NCBI GenBank assembly: GCA_963575745.1
Contig: CAUYUJ010008557.1
Span: 886,056 to 950,055 of the forward strand
Reading direction: 5' to 3'
DNA: 64,000 nucleotides
From: Prorocentrum cordatum
Taxonomy: Eukaryota; Sar; Dinophyceae; Prorocentrales; Prorocentraceae
This document shows positions 22,106 through 32,710 of the stretch, piece by piece (positions within the stretch are counted from its first letter, which is position 1; the number at the start of each line of letters is the position of its first letter). The position numbers and the translations under genes are program-made. Under the pieces are notes generated by a model that worked only from the letters and a program-made list of their open reading frames with translations, searched no databases and was not told where the DNA came from.

Positions 22106-22494
22106 CTGCTGGGAAGGGCGGGGCGGCCAACAGCCGCGCGCGGTTCGCGCGCCCCAGCTGACTCTGCACGTGTCCGTTCTGGTTTTGCACACCTTGTCTC
22201 CTTTGTTCCAGCAGACTCGGGCGTCGCCCTGGACGCGGGCCCTCGGGCCGCCGCCCCGGGCCAGCCCGCAGCAACGCCGCCGCTCCGCGGAGGAGCTCCG
22301 CAGGCTGAGGGCTGTCCCCGCCGCCCAGGGCCCGCCGTCTGCGAAGGGTCAGACCCTGGCCAGCAACCGCTCCAGACAGCAGCCGGCAGTGGAGCTCGTC
22401 GCCGATGGCAGGGCTCTCGGCACCAGTGATGCTGCTGAAATAAGTGTCCTGGAACTCTGGAAAGAAACAAGAGCATGCGGCCATCGGCCGCATC

Positions 22495-22502
22495 CCTGGC
22501 AG
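22495..22502. other. Left copy of 8-bp target-site duplication
   Basis: CCTGGCAG directly precedes the left inverted repeat. The same 8 bp directly follows the right inverted repeat at 36571-36578. The word is also part of the common CCCTGGCA motif of the surrounding DNA, which slightly weakens the inference. Confidence 0.7.
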
Positions 22503-22540
22503 CTGTGAACAAAATGTGTCATTTTTTTGACTTTTCGGGG
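22503..22540 (+). repeat. Left terminal inverted repeat
   Basis: It begins CTGTGAACAAAATGTGTC and ends with A, seven T, then GACTTTTCGGGG. It matches the reverse complement of 36533-36570 except at positions 3, 4, 7 and 18. Confidence 0.75.
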
Positions 22541-22554
22541 GGGGCCAAAGCGGG

Positions 22555-22812
22555 GCTGCGAAAAGTAGAAAAGTAAAAAAAGTAAAGACGGGCAGAATGC
22601 AGAAAACAATGTGCGAAAAGTAGAAAAGTAGAAAAGTTGAAAAGTGTGTCCGGCAAACTGAGAGACACGAAAAGTAGAAAAGTAGGAAAGTAGAAAAGTG
22701 TACGATTGCTCCCCACGGATGCGAAAAGTAGAAAAGTAGAAAAGTAGAAAAGTAGAAAAGTGATGTTGTACTTTTCTACTTTTCTACTTTTCTACTTTTC
22801 TACTTTTCGCAA
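22555..22812. repeat. Left subterminal AAAAGTAGAA array with hairpin
   Basis: Clusters of GAAAAGTAGAAAAGTAG are spaced by unique 30-50-bp stretches. At 22729-22808 five AAAAGTAG units face five CTACTTTT units across a short loop (TGATGTTGTA), giving a nearly perfect hairpin of about 35 bp per arm. Subterminal repeats are typical transposase-binding sites in hAT-like and other DNA transposons; binding here is inference. Confidence 0.75.
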
Positions 22813-23304
22813 TGGTCTCGTTTCTTCTTGAAGTTTGTGTTGCTCCTCTCTTGGACTGAGTGCTTCGCCTCGTCCTCATTACGACATGTTCTTGCAGCGT
22901 TCCCAGCGTATCCGTTTCATCTTCGACGTGCTTTTGCCGCTCTCTAAACATTTCGCCTGGTCGCTTGGCTGGCGTTCCCGACGTGTCTGTTTCCCGTGCC
23001 TCCTCCTGCGTTGCCCCGCCCTCTCTCTTTACAATTCGGTTTCTCCGCCTCCTCCTCCTCCTCCCCCTTCCCTCATTCTGCTCATCCTGCTCCCTCTCCT
23101 CGTCCTTCTCGCGGTAGTCCCCGATATTAAATTCGATCGGCGTCCTCTGTTAATTTTGTTTGTTGTGCACCACTTCCTCCTTCTCCGCATTTCCCCCACC
23201 GTTTTCCCGGCCCCCATTGCGTGCGTTCCCAGCGTATCCGTTTCATTTTTTTCTCCAGAGCTCCCTTGCCCTTGACTTCCCAATTCAAGGGGAACGAATC
23301 GCTA
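22813..23304. repeat. Spacer 1: three copies of the 22-bp motif
   Basis: This spacer lies between the left end and the 3' end of the 1181-codon frame. The 22-bp motif (GCG then TTCCCAGCGTATCCGTTTC) is exact at 22897-22918 and 23223-23244 and has 4 differences at 22972-22993. The rest is pyrimidine-rich with a CTCC tract near 23050-23080. No gene. Confidence 0.8.
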
Positions 23305-26300
23305 TTATAAATTGCCCGAGGTGAAAACGCCGTAAACCAGACCAATTTCTGCCTCAGACAATGGCAGGGCGGGCGCGCGGGAAGCTGATGCAATCGGCGT
23401 CTTGCACTGAGTCTCGCCAGCTAGTGCGGCAGCGAGCTTTTCCTTAGAAAGCAGCAGCTGCGCGAGATGGGCAGTGTTGGCGTGGCCGCGGGCGTGGAAA
23501 ATACGAAGAAGACGGCTTTGCAAGAGTCGCATCCAGCGGCTGAGGATGAGAATGTGCACTGTGGAGAGGCTCGCCTGAGACCGCCCCTTGTTCCGAGCCT
23601 GCCGCTGGATGTTGCGCCATAAGCGCTCGACCCCAATGCTGCCGAGGCTGATGTCAAACCCGTGGGCATGGGCCCAGGCCTTGATACGGAATGCCGCCAG
23701 CAGGCCGTGGACGTGGACGTCCTTGCATTGCTCCTGGACAGCATCGCAGAACGGCTGGTGACCCGCTGGAACAGCTTGGAGGCTTGTCGCTGCCGGCTGG
23801 GCGCTGTCTTCTCGTCGCATCACGGGCCGCCGCTTCTGCAACCTCAGCAAATACGCATGCTGAGCCCGGTGCCACGCGGTGCCGGCATCCCGCGGCACGC
23901 CAGCAAAACACGGCAAGCGCAATAAGTTCATCAGGCCTTGTAGATCTGATCGGATCGACTCGGCAGTCGGGAAAGACTCGTAGCAGGCGCGATATGCGAC
24001 CGCCGTCGCCTCTGCGCGCGGAACCCCCGGGTTCGCCCAACGCGCGATATCGTCAATCACCACGGCCTTGGCGCACGGCGGCAGGATTGCACCGTTATCT
24101 GGATGCGTCCACTTGTCCGAAGCCCTGGCCTGGACCATCTTCAGGGCGGTCTGCGGCAGCCGCTGTGCACGGAAGTACGCAGAGAGGATGCTGGGGAGAT
24201 TGACTACTGGTTGCGCTGGCCCCCGTCCCTCGGCGGTATCGGCAGCGGCATACAGCAATTCATCCTGCGCGTCCTGATGTTCGGCCCCGTCGTGTCCTGC
24301 GCGCACGAGGGGGTTCCAGCTGCCCAGGGCTTTCCGCAGGCAGCGGATTGCCCAGGCGGCCTCGCGAGATGAGAAATGGATGGCTCCCAGCAATCTCATA
24401 TAAATATGTAACGGGTCCTCGCCGAGCTCGAAGCCAAACACCTTGTAAGTCGAGCGGTCGACGACGATGTGGCCGGCGTCCATCTGCGCGCGGATAAAAT
24501 CATCCGCGGGGCTGTCCTGCATGACAACAGTGCCAGGAGGCAGAGCCGCCTGCAGACACGACACCATCATCGAGAAATCCGCCGCCAAATTGTCTGTGTT
24601 CGCCCCCATTGGCCGAGCGCCGTCCAGCTGCATCAACGTGAGCGCAGTCAGGAGGAGCTTCTCTTTCTGGGGCCGATTCTCAATCGGACAATACAGCGGC
24701 GGCAGAGGCGGTATATCCTCGAGTGCGGCAAGGCCCCCAAAGACCCGCTTGCGCTGGTTCCTGCCCCCGAGCGCTCGGCAGCTCAACTGCCGACAATCGG
24801 ACACGCTGAAATCCATGTTGAGAACGGCCCCTGCGGCCGCCAACGCATACCTTGACAGGTCGACGCAAAGCGGCGTCCAAACGGCGTTTGCGTACGCCGA
24901 CAGCAGTGACCCGAACGTCTGCGGATCTGGGGCAAGATCCGCAGCGCGGTCGAATGCCCGGAGCAGCGCCGCCCGCTCAAAGCCGGACAACTCGCCCAAG
25001 CGAGGGTGTTGAGACAGGGACCGCGCCATCGAGTCAGCGGTGGCTGCTGTCACGTGTCGGCGAACCGCCTCGTAGCACTCAGTTTCTTCGAAGACCAGCA
25101 ACGCGGATGGCCAAAAGTCGCCCGCGACGACCAGCTTGCCCACGACGTCTGCAGAGAGCGATGCCCCCCCCGATGCGCAGGCACTCACGGGGACGGACCA
25201 GACGCGACCATGCGCCTTGCACTTGCACTTCTGGCACAGGCTGGCCCGCACGCCCACCGAGGAGAGCACTCGCGGTCCGGGCTGGCGCCCCTGGTTCACA
25301 ATCTGGCAAATCTTGTCGTCCTTACCTGCATCGGGACAAGCGCGCGGCACTGCGGGGTTGCCGTCGGGATCTGTGAAGCGTATGGGAACGACAGCCACGC
25401 TCTCGTATACGTCTGCACACGCCTGCGAGAATGCGTCTCTCCAGGTGCTGAAATCCTCGAAGGCGCCAGCTGTCGCGGCCAACAACTCCTCCGTGCCTGT
25501 AGTCGCAAGCACTCCATTGTCAGGCGACGATCGAGCGGCGACTCGGTAGCATCGATGCCATGGCTTCTCCAAGCGGGGCTTTGAACCTGAACTCGCTGGC
25601 GCGCCCACGCGGGGTACCAACGTCTCTCGGCACACGATGTCAGGCTGCCAGCTAACAGGCGCCGAACGCAGGGGCTTCGCGAGCCGCCAACACGCCCCTG
25701 CACCGTCGGCGGCATGCTGGCTGCAACCGCATGCGCCACCTTCGCGCTGATAAAGCAGCGCTTCGATTGCATCGGGGCCTCCCACGCTCACCACTGCAGC
25801 GTAACACTTGCTTTCGGCCAGCCACACCGTCTGCCCGACTGCGGGCGCCAGCTCGGGGCCACGCTTGCTGGCACCGCTAAGAAGAAAGCGCAACCGCGAT
25901 CCATTGAAGATGGAACTGGGGTTCAATTGCATGGCGACGGTGCCGCCAAGACGGGCCGTCTTGGTAGCCTCGGCGATGTCAGCATACGCCAGATCCCTGG
26001 GGAGCGCCACAGCCGCCGTAGAGGTGGCTGTGGCGCTCCCCAGGCCTGCGTTCTGCGCTGTAAGCGCCTCATGAGATTTCGTTTTCTTGCGCAGGCGCCA
26101 GGGCTTCAATACGCAGAATCGGCGGCGTGGTCGAATCTGCTTCTTGGACACCCTTGCTGGTTGCCGGCGGGCGCGATGGACTGGCAACGCCGAGATCGAA
26201 GGGCGGCACGAGTGGCCCTTGAGCACGAGGTTCAGCCGAAGAAAAACCTTGCCGCATGACCTGCACTTCCAACCCTCGGACAGACGATCGACACCGGCCG

Positions 26301-26850
26301 CCAAACTCTCGAGAGCAGCGGCCTTGGCCGCGTGGAGCGCATGGAACGCTTGGTGCCTGTCCATCGTTCTCTGCATGTGTTGCCCGGTGGCTGTGAATCG
26401 CCACGTGCGCCCCCGCGCAAAACAATGTTTCGCTGGGAGGGCGAAGCATGGGCAGCCTGGGAACACATCGCAAACCAATGTCTGCTCGGCGCCCGGCTGC
26501 ATCTGCTCGGCTTTCCGCGGGGGCGGAGCGCACGAGCCATGCGCCTTGAGCCTAGATGGCAACACTGGCAGGGGCAACGGTAACGGGGCGAGGAAGGAGA
26601 TCAAAGACGGCCCAAGAGGCTCCCAAGACCGCCCCAAGACGGCCAACGAGGCCACCAACAGGGCCCCCAAGACGGCCCATGTGAGCAACAAGAGGGCACT
26701 ACGCGGGGCCCGAAAAAGGTGAATACGGCATAATATTTCGAGAGTTCCCCTCCCCTCCCCCCCCAAAAAAAAAGCCCAGAAGGGCCCCCTCAGAGCCCTC
26801 CGAGTCGCGTCCAAAGAGGTCCCCAAGAAGCACCCAGGAGCCCCCCCCAA
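23305..26850 (-). CDS. Large intact protein, possible transposase
   Basis: The frame is open for 1181 codons. The first 116 come partly from a GGCCTCTTGG-type repeat, so the ATG at 26500-26502 (MQPGAEQTLVCDVF) is the likelier start, giving 1065 aa. Cys/His patches follow: CPCFALPAKHCF ... H-x6-H and WKCRSCGKVF...H-x-C (about residues 207-229). A basic region with KPWRLRKKTK comes next. Near the C-terminus, GSIGVERLWRNIQRQARNKG resembles the ExxER-W block I remember from KDZ (Kyakuja-Dileera-Zisupton) transposases; the catalytic Asp residues are not assigned. It is the only candidate for mobilising the 14-kb unit. Identity is inference. Confidence 0.6.
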   Translation of the reverse strand: MGGAPGCFLGTSLDATRRALRGPFWAFFLGGEGRGTLEILCRIHLFRAPRSALLLLTWAVLGALLVASLAVLGRSWEPLGPSLISFLAPLPLPLPVLPSRLKAHGSCAPPPRKAEQMQPGAEQTLVCDVFPGCPCFALPAKHCFARGRTWRFTATGQHMQRTMDRHQAFHALHAAKAAALESLAAGVDRLSEGWKCRSCGKVFLRLNLVLKGHSCRPSISALPVHRARRQPARVSKKQIRPRRRFCVLKPWRLRKKTKSHEALTAQNAGLGSATATSTAAVALPRDLAYADIAEATKTARLGGTVAMQLNPSSIFNGSRLRFLLSGASKRGPELAPAVGQTVWLAESKCYAAVVSVGGPDAIEALLYQREGGACGCSQHAADGAGACWRLAKPLRSAPVSWQPDIVCRETLVPRVGAPASSGSKPRLEKPWHRCYRVAARSSPDNGVLATTGTEELLAATAGAFEDFSTWRDAFSQACADVYESVAVVPIRFTDPDGNPAVPRACPDAGKDDKICQIVNQGRQPGPRVLSSVGVRASLCQKCKCKAHGRVWSVPVSACASGGASLSADVVGKLVVAGDFWPSALLVFEETECYEAVRRHVTAATADSMARSLSQHPRLGELSGFERAALLRAFDRAADLAPDPQTFGSLLSAYANAVWTPLCVDLSRYALAAAGAVLNMDFSVSDCRQLSCRALGGRNQRKRVFGGLAALEDIPPLPPLYCPIENRPQKEKLLLTALTLMQLDGARPMGANTDNLAADFSMMVSCLQAALPPGTVVMQDSPADDFIRAQMDAGHIVVDRSTYKVFGFELGEDPLHIYMRLLGAIHFSSREAAWAIRCLRKALGSWNPLVRAGHDGAEHQDAQDELLYAAADTAEGRGPAQPVVNLPSILSAYFRAQRLPQTALKMVQARASDKWTHPDNGAILPPCAKAVVIDDIARWANPGVPRAEATAVAYRACYESFPTAESIRSDLQGLMNLLRLPCFAGVPRDAGTAWHRAQHAYLLRLQKRRPVMRREDSAQPAATSLQAVPAGHQPFCDAVQEQCKDVHVHGLLAAFRIKAWAHAHGFDISLGSIGVERLWRNIQRQARNKGRSQASLSTVHILILSRWMRLLQSRLLRIFHARGHANTAHLAQLLLSKEKLAAALAGETQCKTPIASASRAPALPLSEAEIGLVYGVFTSGNL

Positions 26851-27035
26851 GAAGGCCCCCGAAGCTCACAACATGGCCCAAAAAGCCTTCCAAGAGGCCC
26901 CTGAGAGGCATTCCAAGAGCCCCTCATATGCTGCCACAGACTCTTGACCCACAAGATATTTTCGAAGAACGTGCGAGCTCTCACTTGTCTTGGGGATCGG
27001 CGGAATAGGGCGCACCACTTGAATAATAGTTGCGG
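26590..27035 (-). promoter_or_regulatory. 5' block of the large frame, shared with the 477-codon gene
   Basis: A sub-block at about 26957-27032 (AAGAACGT, GAGCTCTCA, TCGGCGGAATAG, CCACTTGAAT on the plus strand) recurs at 34940-35005 with the same order of words. In both places it is followed, in gene direction, by 100-300 bp of degenerate GGCCTCTTGG repeats and then the reading frame. I infer a duplicated leader or promoter; no core promoter element is identifiable. Confidence 0.5.
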
Positions 27036-28089
27036 GGCGAGGGTGACACGAGCTGGGCGACAAAATGTTTAATGCCGCCCGTTCCCAATGTATCCGTTTT
27101 GATCCGCTCCCGCGCCTGATCATCCTGGTCCTCGTCCTCCTCCCCCTCCTCTTCCTCTGCTCTTCCTCCTCCTCCTGCAATCCCTGGCGGTGGCCCCGGC
27201 GGTGGCGATGGTCCACTTCTTGCTTCTCCTCCTCATGCTCCTGCTCCTGCTACTCCTCCACCTCCCCCTCCCCCTACTCCTGCTCGTCACCGTGTCGTTC
27301 CCAGCGTATCCATTTCCTCGCCCTCCTCCTCCTCCTCTTCCTTCTCCTCCCGTTCCCCCTCTGTCTCCAACCATCGTCCTCGCCCTGGCCATCCCCGTCC
27401 TCATTTTCCCCGCCTGTTGGATTGCCCTCCCCCATGCCGCCCACCTCCTCCTCTCCTCCTCCTCCTCCTCCCCCTCCTCCTCTTCTTCTTCCTCCACCTC
27501 CTCCACCTCCTCCTCCTCCTCCACCTCCTCCGCCGATTCTTTCCTAGTGGCGTTCCCAGCGTATCCGTTTCCTCCACCTCCCCTCCCCTCTCCTCCTCCT
27601 CCTCCTCCTCCTCCTCCTCCTCCTCCTCCTCCTCCTCCTCCTCCTCCTCGTGCTTCCCATCATGTTCCTCCTCGACTTCCCCCCATCTGGGCCCCGGCGC
27701 TGCAAACCTCGGCGGCGGCCCTGGCGGACGGGCAGGAGAGGGAGGGAGCGACTTAACCATTCCCCGCGTATCCGTTTGACCCGCTCCTAGCGCGGGGCGG
27801 AGGGGGTGGGGGTAGGAGCATATGGGGAACAGCCACAGCAGCAACAGCAGGATGCGTGGTGTTGTCCCCGACGTATCCGTTCGGCTCGGTTGATGGCGAA
27901 GAGGACATGACGACGACGCCGACGACGGCGGCTGCGGCGACGATAAGCGGCCAGGATGACGGTTGAGAGGATGACGGTTGAGAGGATGACGGTTGAGAGG
28001 ATGAAGCGGATAAGCGTTTTCACGTGCCACGCATGTATCCCCAGCGCGCTTTATCCACTTATGCGTGTAGAGTTGAACACTTGGGAGCC
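27036..28089. repeat. Spacer 2: five copies of the 22-bp motif and (TCC)n tracts
   Basis: Motif copies: 27550-27571 (exact), 27295-27316 (2 differences), 27079-27100 (4 differences), and weaker ones near 27758-27779 and 27863-27884. Most are followed by TCC-rich tracts (27440-27540, 27590-27650). A short direct repeat GAGGATGACGGTT occurs at 27951-28000. No gene. All Pro/Ser and Glu/Arg frames are shadows. Confidence 0.8.
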
Positions 28090-30948
28090 TCAAGAGCCGT
28101 CTACATCGGGGGCAGAAAGCTGCAACTTAGTGCACGCCTCATCGGACGCGCGAACTGTGTCATGCAGCCAATTATAGCCATCCGCTGACCATTTGATGAG
28201 GATGTTCTTGCCGTCCTGGCTGAGGGAAGCGACGCCTTTCTCGGCGCAGAGTTTGAGCATCGCCTGCCACTGGCCGGCCCTCCCGTATTCGTTGAGGTTC
28301 TCGATGCCGCCGTACCTGCTGAGCGCGTCCACGTCCCGCTTCCGCTTCCGAGTGAAGTATGTCGCACGGTATGCCAGCCAAGTCTTGTCGGTGATGTTGA
28401 TCCTCAGCGGGATGCCCGTCGTCGCGGCTGCTTGCCACATCTTTTCCTCCTGCTCCGCGGACATGGATTCGAAGAGGCGGCGGACTGCGTACTGCTCCGG
28501 CTTGAGCTGCACGCCCCCTGCTGCGTCGCCCGCTGGCGGCGGCGGCGGCGGCCCCTGTCCTGGGCCGTCGCCCGCCGGCGGCGGCGCCCCCCGCGAGTTC
28601 CGCCTGGGACCGTTGTCCGCGGCCATGGCGTCCCCCTCGCGCTCGATGCTCATCTGGTTCACGCTGTAGATCTGCGTCTTCGGCACGCTGGCGAGCGCGT
28701 CCAGAGTGCGCGCAGTGTCGTCCAGCGGGGCGCCAGGCAAGCCAATCCGCAGCACGCCGTTGCGGATCCCCAGGTTTGATACCGAGGCGGCCCCGAAAGC
28801 CTTCCCCGCGTGCTTCGTGACCACGGAGACCCCGGTCCCCGAAGACACGTCCCTGCACGCCTGTCCCGCGCCATTCATGTACCCAGCGAGGATGACAGCA
28901 GCCGCAGGCGACCATTGCACATGAGGAAGTTCGGGGGCGCCGACTGCGACGGCACCGCCATCGGCGGGCTCGGCGGCGGGCGGCTCTGCATTTTGCCGCT
29001 TCTTCCTCGGGCGGCAGGTCAGTGCCTCGTCGCCTGCATTGGCCGCGGCAGCCTTGGGTCGGCCCCGCCTCTTGGTTCCGGGAGCCGCCTGCTGCGCCCC
29101 CCCCTCATCGCCTCCGGCCTCGGCGCCGCCGCCGACGCCATGCCCGGGCGGCGCGGCCTGCCCCGCGCCGCCCGCCTCGGCTGCCGGGGGCTCCGGCACG
29201 ACTCGCTGCTGCGCCTCCGCGATCATCGCGAGGGTGGAACCCAGAAGACTGTCGCTGGCCTTGCGCGGGACGAACTTGTCCTCGAAGGGCGTGTCGAATA
29301 CCTGGGCCGGGTCCAGAGCGATGATCACCAGGCGCAAACGGCCGTTGGACCCCTGTCCACCCGCGAGGTTTTCCAGGTACGCCTTGCGCTGGCTCCCGAG
29401 GAACATCCAGCCGTCTGGTTTGCAGCATAGCAAACAGCCCTGGACGCCCTTTCCAAAAGCGTCGCTCCCGTCTAAGAATTCTATCAGATCTTGTTCTTGG
29501 AAATGGCGATCTTTTCGCCGATTCACCACCTTCTCCAATTCTTCGTTAACGATCTGTACTTGAAGATTGCCCTCCTGCAGAGCCGTGAGCACCCCGAGCA
29601 CGGTCAGATTGCCCTGCTTGAGGACGTTGGTGCATGACGGTGGCGCACCGGACTTCTCCACGTACTTCAACCACCCGAGGATGACGTTCTTGGCGTTCCC
29701 CTTGCCAGTGGCGGACTCGCCCATGCACACGAGGGCCAACTTGCTGGCGGCGACGTTCCAGTCGCTCTCGCTCCCGGCGACTGCCTGGACCTGGACGCAG
29801 CCCTGCTTGCCGGAGTGCAGGAAAGCCGCCTGCCCCTGAAACATGCTGTGGACGACGTGCCCGTCGCGGGGCAATCCGTTCCCGAGCGCGACGCGCTCGC
29901 ACGCCGTCGCTACCTCTTTGATGGCAACGGCTTTCAACGGAGTCTTCCGCTGCGACGCCAGCCCGTCGCAGTCATTGCTCGGGTTGAGGAGGCCGGCGTA
30001 GAACTCCTTCGTGTTGGAGGCGATGGCCGTCATCGGATCCTCGTCCTCCAGCAAACCGGACATGTCGGTCTCTTGCAGAACTGCTTCCACGTCGTAGAGT
30101 TCGTCGCAGAGGGCCTCGAAGAACGCATTGCGCTCATCCGCGCCAGCCTCGCGAAGTCGAGCAGCGAGGTCTTTGGGAGATAGCTCATCGCACGCAGGCC
30201 CACTGGCCGATTGCGCCCGGGACGCGTTCCAAGCGTCAAGGGCTGCCATATAAATTCTGTTCTGGAAGCCTGCGCCAGGATCTGGCGAACCTTTGATGCG
30301 ATCCAGCATGGCCTGGTAGGACGCCGACCCTTGGCGGTTCAACCTCTGCAAGATTGACCGTGCCAATCCCGTGCGTCCACGGGGGCTCGACTGCGAAAGC
30401 GTGGCCTCGACGCGGTCGTGTGGCGATGGCGGGGCTGCCGCTGGCGCACCTGCAGGGTCGTGGCGGCCGGCGCCGGGCGCCTCGCCGGCGTCGCCATCGC
30501 CCTCCGCCCGGTCGTTCATTGTAGCGGGGGCGCTGGCGCCGGGCGTCTCGCCGTCGTCGCCGTCGCCCTCCGCCTGGTCGTTCATTGAAGCGGGGGCGCA
30601 GCCAGCAGTCTCGGAGTACAGCGACGGCGCCAAGGATTCTGGCTTGACCACGGTCTTGCAATTGGGGCATGTATTGAATTCGCCAAGCCACCGGGTGAGG
30701 CAGTCTACGTGGAAGTCGTCGCACGCGCACTCCAAAATGATGCACTCGTCGGAGACGACCTCGTTGCAGATGGTGCAAGTCTTCGCTCCAGTGGCAGCCC
30801 GGCGCGGCAAAGCCGCGCAAACGTACGCAGGAACACTGCGGACCGTGGTGGGGACGGGCGCGAGACCGGACAGCGTGCCGAAATCTTCTGGCTCCAGGTC
30901 TCGATGCTGCAAGGCGTCGAGCTCTGGGGCGAGCTCTGGCGAGGCCAT
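28090..30948 (-). CDS. RING + P-loop ATPase + AT-hook protein, 952 aa
   Basis: ATG at 30946-30948, stop at the window-left end, uninterrupted. Residues 58-97 hold a full set of eight RING ligands in a C4HC3 arrangement (C58, C61, C74, C76, H80, C83, C94, C97, with CLTRWL after the sixth). Residues 121-160 are two 20-aa acidic repeats (MNDxAEGDGD). Residues 410-418 (GESATGKGN) look like a variant Walker A, NEE at 468-470 a possible Walker B; the following FLDGSDAFGKG and FLGSQRKAYLENL recall DUF3987-type helicase-like ATPases. KRRGRPK at 626-632 is an AT-hook. A ubiquitin-ligase plus DNA-associated ATPase role would fit; this is inference. Confidence 0.7.
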   Translation of the reverse strand: MASPELAPELDALQHRDLEPEDFGTLSGLAPVPTTVRSVPAYVCAALPRRAATGAKTCTICNEVVSDECIILECACDDFHVDCLTRWLGEFNTCPNCKTVVKPESLAPSLYSETAGCAPASMNDQAEGDGDDGETPGASAPATMNDRAEGDGDAGEAPGAGRHDPAGAPAAAPPSPHDRVEATLSQSSPRGRTGLARSILQRLNRQGSASYQAMLDRIKGSPDPGAGFQNRIYMAALDAWNASRAQSASGPACDELSPKDLAARLREAGADERNAFFEALCDELYDVEAVLQETDMSGLLEDEDPMTAIASNTKEFYAGLLNPSNDCDGLASQRKTPLKAVAIKEVATACERVALGNGLPRDGHVVHSMFQGQAAFLHSGKQGCVQVQAVAGSESDWNVAASKLALVCMGESATGKGNAKNVILGWLKYVEKSGAPPSCTNVLKQGNLTVLGVLTALQEGNLQVQIVNEELEKVVNRRKDRHFQEQDLIEFLDGSDAFGKGVQGCLLCCKPDGWMFLGSQRKAYLENLAGGQGSNGRLRLVIIALDPAQVFDTPFEDKFVPRKASDSLLGSTLAMIAEAQQRVVPEPPAAEAGGAGQAAPPGHGVGGGAEAGGDEGGAQQAAPGTKRRGRPKAAAANAGDEALTCRPRKKRQNAEPPAAEPADGGAVAVGAPELPHVQWSPAAAVILAGYMNGAGQACRDVSSGTGVSVVTKHAGKAFGAASVSNLGIRNGVLRIGLPGAPLDDTARTLDALASVPKTQIYSVNQMSIEREGDAMAADNGPRRNSRGAPPPAGDGPGQGPPPPPPAGDAAGGVQLKPEQYAVRRLFESMSAEQEEKMWQAAATTGIPLRINITDKTWLAYRATYFTRKRKRDVDALSRYGGIENLNEYGRAGQWQAMLKLCAEKGVASLSQDGKNILIKWSADGYNWLHDTVRASDEACTKLQLSAPDVDGS

Positions 30949-31754
30949 GGCGTTAGCAGCCCTCCCGCGTCAGTGCAATGGAGGGGATGCTGGGCGGGGT
31001 GATTGGTCCTTGGTGGCTCTATTTTGCACGCATCGGGAAACTGCATGTAACATGAAATAATGATAATGCTGGCGATGGCGATGGTGACTCTGATGGCGAT
31101 GGAGACTCCGATGAGGCTGCCAACTGGCATAATATGATAACTACCATCCCGGTGGCATAGCGTCACATAGCATAGCCAGCATCAGGGAAAGCGTGGCGTA
31201 GCATAGCCAGCATCGGGATAGCGTGGCATAGCATAGCCAGCATAGCGTAGCATAGCATAGCCAGCATCAGCATCATCATGCCCTTTACTTGCGTTCCCAG
31301 CGTATCCGTTTCCTCCTCCTCCTCCTCCTCCTCCTCCTCCTCACCCTCATCAGCATCATCATCCTCACCATCATCATCTCCCTCGTCCTGGCCGTAATCC
31401 TGATTGTCCCCATCCTCCTCTACCTTGCCCTCCTCTTCCTCCTCCTCCTCCTACTCCTCCGAAGCTTCGTTCCCAGCGTATCCGTTTCCTCCTCCTCCTC
31501 CTCCTCCTCCTCCTCCTCATCGTCATCATCATCAGCATCATCATCATCATACTCCTTGCCTCATCCTCCACATCCTCGGCCTCCTGTTCCCCCTCCTCCA
31601 CATCCTCGGCCTCCTGTTCCCCTGTGACCAGGGTCCCTCCCCCTCCTGCTAGCTAGCTTAGCGACGCGCCTGCCCAGACGTGTGGCCCAGACGGATTGCC
31701 CATCGGGAAATCAGAGCATAGCATATCGTAGCATGATCTTGAGATGCCCATCGG

Positions 31755-31786
<32 letters not shown>

Positions 31787-31854
31787 ACGGCGGCGGCGGC
31801 GGCGAGGACGAGGACGAGGACGAGGAGGACGACAACGGCGGCGGCGGCGACGAG

Positions 31855-31887
<33 letters not shown>

Positions 31888-32596
31888 CGCGCGGCAAGCC
31901 CCTGCCCTGACGGCACGGCGGTGGGCCCCGGTATCCGACACCGCGCGGGCCGGCTCAGCCTCGAACGATGTCTCGATGGCATAGCGTCACATAGCATAGC
32001 CAGCATCAGGGAAAGCGTGGCATAGCATAGCCAGCATCGGGATAGCGTGGCATAGCATAGCCAGCATAGCGTAGCATAGCATAGCCAGCATCAGCATCAT
32101 CATGCCCCTTACTTGCGTTCCCAGCGTATCCGTTTCCTCCTCCTCCTCCTCCTCCTCCCCCTCCTCCTCCTCACCCTCATCAGCATCATCATCCTCACCA
32201 TCATCATCTCCCTCGTCCTGGCCGTAATCCTGATTGTCCCCATCCTCCTCTACCTTGCCCTCCTCTTCCTCCTCCTCCTCCTCCTCCTCCTCCTACTCCT
32301 CCTCCTACTCCTCCTAAGCTTCGTTCCCAGCGTATCCGTTTCATCCTCCTCCTCCTCCTCCTCATCGTCATCATCATCATCATCATCATCATACTCCTTG
32401 CCTCATCCTCCACATCCTCGGCCTCCTGTTCCCCCTCCTCCACATCCTCGGCCTCCTGTTCCCCTGTGACCAGGGTCCCTCCCCCTCCCGCTAGCTAGCT
32501 TAGCGACGCGCCTGCCCAGACGTGTGGCCCAGACGGATTGCCCATCGGGAAATCAGAGCATAGCATATCGTAGCAAGATCTTGAGATGCCCATCGG

Positions 32597-32628
<32 letters not shown>

Positions 32629-32677
32629 ACGGCGGCGGCGGCGAGGACGAGGACGAGGACGAGGAGGACGACGACGG

Positions 32678-32710
<33 letters not shown>

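Larger units (their letters stand above)
18795..22502 (+). repeat. Dispersed CGGCC-x5-GCCG-like motif cluster, left part
   Basis: A short motif of the form ACGGCCATCAGCCGT followed by a few bases and CCCTGGCA recurs on the plus strand, for example near 18795, 18960, 19007, 19467, 19514, 21493, 21541, 21818, 22123 and 22478. It has a CGGC ... GCCG stem with a short loop. A second recurring word, CCCCTGGCGGCCAGCAGACC, occurs near 18750, 18868 and (diverged) 19708. The motif continues right of 36.6 kb. Confidence 0.65.
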
